This document shows positions 60,481 through 64,000 of a stretch of DNA of 64,000 nucleotides, in pieces. The number at the start of each line of letters is the position of its first letter. Positions within the stretch are counted from its first letter, which is position 1. The position numbers and the translations under genes were made by a program. The DNA comes from Paratinospora sagittata (lineage: Eukaryota > Streptophyta > Magnoliopsida > Ranunculales > Menispermaceae). The stretch spans positions 26,502,501 to 26,566,500 of the forward strand of contig CM069610.1 of NCBI GenBank assembly GCA_035771175.1. The letters are read 5' to 3'. A model generated the notes under the pieces. That model saw nothing but the letters and a program-made list of their open reading frames with translations. It was not told the origin of the DNA and made no database searches.

Positions 60481-63400
60481 TCTGATTTTCAAAAATACAA
60501 GTTAGATTGAACTTTCCAAAGAGTTTTTCAAGAAAAGAAAGTAATGGTTCTTGCATTTGCCAAAACAAGCTTCGAATAGAATCAAAATTGCAATCTGTCT
60601 TGATGATAACGTCGTTGATCACCAAGTTCTTCATTTTATCCCTTTTGTGCTTAGATTTGCAGAGGCTATCCATTGTTTTAAGCTGTAAGTATATGAAGTG
60701 GTCTCGGTAAGATAACACAACAAAATAGAACACATCACCTGTCTTGCGTCAGGAACACATCAAAGAATAGCTTTCGCAGTCTACAAAGATAAAGCCCGAA
60801 GAACGAAGACATATCTCATGCCTAACGCATTAGTTTGATCTTTGGTGTGTAGGGTAACCTCTCGATCAATCTCAGCACTAAAAGTCTGAAAATTGCAAAG
60901 TCTTCAAAATCACTTCAATATAATATTTCATTTTGAAAAAATGTTTTCCGAAAGGTTTTAATCATAATTTCAATGAGTTTTGAATTATTTAAAAGTTTTT
61001 AATCTTATGTCAATATGTTTTGAGTTAATGGAATGGTTCTTGAGTGTCAAAATATTAATTTTTCAACAATAAGGCTATCCAACAATTTGCCAAAATTTTC
61101 CTGAAGGCACTAGCGCACTATGAGTGTTGATAGCACGCTGATAGAGTTTTATAATAAAACATTTGTTTTTCTGGAAAATTGTCTATAGCGCTATCCCCTT
61201 TGATAACTTGCTATAAAGTTGTTGCCGAGATCTTTCCATTTTTAGTAAAATGGCCAATAGCGCGCTATAGGCCTCGATAACCCGCTCTCGAAAATTACGT
61301 AAAACTCGAGCTCTCGGGTTTGTGTATATCGACCTGCTATAGCCTGCTAGCTGTCAATTGAGAACATGATACACAACCCAATAGCACGCTATCCACGTCT
61401 GAGACAAATATCTGATATTTCTAACGAGGAAAATGTGGGCACTTCTGCTTGCTCGATATTTCTATTCCTTACACAATTTTTCCTGGTTATCTTAATTGAA
61501 ATATGCTCTACTAACACCTAGATGATTCTCATTGCCTCGCACGCCCAAAACAACTTTGGATTAAACAATGTTTTGAATTCAAATCATTTTGTAATCTCAG
61601 CAACTTCTAATTTTTTAAAACACTTATTCTCTGATTTTCAAAAATACAAGTTAGATTGAACTTTCCAAAGAGTTTTTCAAGAGAAGAAAGTAATGATTCT
61701 TGCATTTGCCAAAACAAGCTTCGAATAGAATCAAAATTGCAATCTGTCTTGATGATAACGTCGTTGATCACCAAGTTCTTCATTTTATCCCTTTTGTGCT
61801 TAGATTTGCAGAGGCTATCCATTGTTTTAAGCTGTAAGTATATGAAGTGGTCTCGGTAAGATAACACAACAAAATAGAACACATCACCTGTCTTGCGTTA
61901 GGAACACATCAAAGAATAGCTTTCGCAGTCTACAAAGATAAAGCTCGAAGAACGAAGACATATCTCATGCCTAACGCATTAGTTTGATCTTTGGTGTGTA
62001 GGGTAACCTCTCGATCAATCTCAGCACTAAAAGTCTGAAAATTGCAAAGTCTTCAAAATCACTTCAATATAGTATTTCATTTTGAAAAAATGTTTTCCGA
62101 AAGGTTTTAATCATAATTTCAATGAGTTTTGAATTATTTAAAAGTTTTTAATCTTATGTCAATATGTTTTGAGTTAATGGAATGGTTCTTGAGTGTCAAA
62201 ATATTAATTTTTCAACAATAAGGCTATCCAAAAATTTGCCAAAATTTTCCTGAAGGCACTAGCGCACTATGAGTGTTGATAGCACGCTGATAGAGTTTTA
62301 TAATAAAACATTTGTTTTTCTGGAAAATTGTCTATAGCGCTATCCCCTTTGATAACTTGCTATAAAGTTGTTGCCGAGATCTTTCCATTTTTAGTAAAAT
62401 GGCCAATAGCGCGCTATAGGCCTCGATAACCCGCTCTCGAAAATTACGCAAAACTCGAGCTCTCGGGTTTGTGTATATCGACCTGCTATAGCCTGCTAGC
62501 TGTCAATTGAGAACATGATACACAACCCAATAGCACGCTATCCACGTCTGAGACAAATATCTGTTATTTCTAACGAGGAAAATGTGGGCACTTCTGCTTG
62601 CTCGATATTTCTATTCCTTACACAATTTTTCCTGGTTATCTTAATTGAAATATGCTCTACTAACACCTAGATGATTCTCATTGCCTCGCACGCCCAAAAC
62701 AACTTTCGATTAAACAATGTTTTGAATTCAAATCATTTTGTAATCTCAGCAACTTCTAATTTTTTAAAACACTTATTCTCTGATTTTCAAAAATACAAGT
62801 TAGATTGAACTTTCCAAAGAGTTTTTCAAGAGAAGAAAGTAATGATTCTTGCATTTGCCAGAACAAGCTTCGAATAGAATCAAAATTGCAATCTGTCTTG
62901 ATGATAACGTCGTTGATCACCAAGTTCTTCATTTTATCCCTTTTGTGCTTAGATTTGCAGAGGCTATCCATTGTTTTAAGCTGTAAGTATATGAAGTGGT
63001 CTCGGTAAGATAACACAACAAAATAGAACACAACACCTGTCTTGCGTCAGGAACACATCAAAGAATAGCTTTCGCAGTCTACAAAGATAAAGCTCGAAGA
63101 ACGAAGACATATCTCATGCCTAACGCATTAGTTTGATCTTTGGTGTGTAGGGTAACCTCTCGATCAATCTCAGCACTAAAAGTCTGAAAATTGGAAAGTC
63201 TTCAAAATCACTTCAATATAGTATTTCATTTTGAAAAAATGTTTTCCGAAAGGTTTTAATCATAATTTCAATGAGTTTTGAATTATTTAAAAGTTTTTAA
63301 TCTTATGTCAATATGTTTTGAGTTAATGGAATGGTTCTTGAGTGTCAAAATATTAATTTTTCAACAATAAGGCTATCCAACAATTTGCCAAAATTTTCCT

Positions 63401-63640
63401 GAAGGCACTAGCGCACTATGAGTGTTGATAGCACGCTGATAGAGTTTTATAATAAAACATTTGTTTTTCTGGAAAATTGTCTATAGCGCTATCCCCTTTG
63501 ATAACTTGCTATAAAGTTGTTGCCGAGATCTTTCCATTTTTAGTAAAATGGCCAATAGCGCGCTATAGGCCTCGATAACCCGCTCTCGAAAATTACGTAA
63601 AACTCGAGCTCTCGGGTTTGTGTATATCGACCTGCTATAG
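60481..63640. repeat. Shortened family 2 subfamily (about 1,149-bp unit)
   Basis: Landmarks at 60462, 61611 and 62760, spacing 1,149. These units lack 18 bp: they read AAATACAAGTTAGATTGAAC where others have AAATACAACACACACG then GATTTTTGCAAGTTAGATTG. The deletion is flanked by CAA repeats, suggesting slippage or microhomology. The units at 61.6 and 62.8 kb also share TCTATAGCGCTATCCCC, CCCGCTCTCG, AACGAGGAAAATG and TTTTTTAAAACAC, and are almost identical to each other. Confidence 0.9.
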
Positions 63641-64000
63641 CCTGCTAACTGTCAATTGAGAACATGATACACAACCCAATAGCACGCTGTCCACGTCTGA
63701 GACAAAAATCTGATATTTCTAACGAGAAAAATGTGGACACTTCTGCTTGCTCGATATTTCTATTCTTTACACAATTTTTTACAGGTTATCTTAATTGAAA
63801 TATTCTCAACTAACAACTAGATGATTCCCATTGCCTCGGACGCCCAAGACAACTTTGGATTAAACAATGTTTTGAATTCAAATCATTTTGTAATCTCAGC
63901 AACTTCTAATTTTATAAAACACTTATTCTCTGATTTTCAAAAATACAACACACACGATTTTTGCAAGTTAGATTGAGCATTCCAAAGAGTTTTTCCAGAG
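63641..64000. repeat. Satellite family 2, last partial unit of the window
   Basis: The unit changes type here. It has GCACGCTGTCC, ATGTGGACACTTC, TTCTTTACACAATTTTTTAC and CTCAACTAACAACTAG, all shared with the unit at about 34,690-34,830, and the full ACACACACG string, so it leaves the shortened subfamily. The array runs off the right edge of the window. Confidence 0.9.

Noticed and set aside
34970..63008. Plus-strand open frames of about 67-71 codons in each family 2 unit
   Set aside because: They overlap the minus-strand frame in antisense over the same segment, have no recognisable domain, and vary with the unit. Antisense shadows in a repeat.
24583..63031. A minus-strand open frame of about 95 codons recurring once per family 2 unit
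   Set aside because: It starts with GTG, its first ATG is some 20 codons in, it matches no family I know, and it is broken by stops or frameshifts in several units (for example near 37.3, 38.5, 39.7 and 40.9 kb). Its recurrence follows from unit copying. A dN/dS test across units would settle it.
1..64000. CRISPR array
   Set aside because: The repeats are 343 and 1,170 bp long with no short repeat-spacer pattern, and the retrotransposon shows a plant nuclear genome.
1..64000. Telomere-type repeats, 5S/45S rDNA or centromeric CRM element
   Set aside because: No tandem TTTAGGG, no rRNA-like segment, and the only retrotransposon has Tekay/Del-type features.

Overview
This window is repetitive plant nuclear DNA, probably pericentromeric or other heterochromatin. 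It is AT-rich, made of two long-unit tandem satellites with retrotransposon insertions, and I see no host protein gene, rRNA or tRNA. The plant assignment rests on a Ty3/Gypsy chromovirus of the Tekay/Del type (initiator-Met tRNA primer site, long TG...CA LTRs, C-terminal chromodomain). I cannot name the species. The absence of single-copy genes is itself the main finding of the annotation.

Layout. (1) Positions 1 to about 8,632 hold satellite family 1. It is an alternating dimer of two related monomers of about 343 bp (A and B, dimer about 688 bp), roughly 25 monomers. Each monomer is built from two successive imperfect inverted repeats. (2) At about 8,632-8,656 it passes abruptly into satellite family 2, an unrelated tandem repeat of about 1,170 bp that fills the rest of the window (about 38 units). 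Each unit carries a cluster of short dyads around TAGCGCGCTA, arranged as a decayed sub-repeat of about 73 bp. (3) A full-length Tekay/Del-like element, 12,615-23,225, lies on the minus strand inside a family 2 unit. It has equal 2,855-bp LTRs and a 5-bp target duplication (TCACT). Its polyprotein is broken by three nonsense codons and one frameshift. (4) A 5' piece of an LTR of the same family, in the opposite orientation and more diverged, lies at 31,295-32,306. (5) An unidentified insert of about 230 bp lies at about 33,246-33,476.

Family 2 is not uniform. There is a zero-difference tandem duplication of a 1,140-bp unit variant near 9.4-11.7 kb, and a 2,339-bp dimeric higher-order repeat of about four near-identical copies at about 42.1-51.3 kb. 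A shortened-unit subfamily (about 1,149 bp) occupies about 60.5-63.6 kb. One unit near 55.2 kb has a large deletion healed with what looks like templated filler sequence. These features record repeated local amplification, conversion and repair.

The window has no cooperating gene set. The only coding capacity is the dead retrotransposon. Its LTR promoters, and the promoter kept by the LTR fragment, could in principle drive transcription into the satellite arrays. The most unusual structures are the paired-hairpin architecture of family 1 and the helically phased dyad pairs in family 2.
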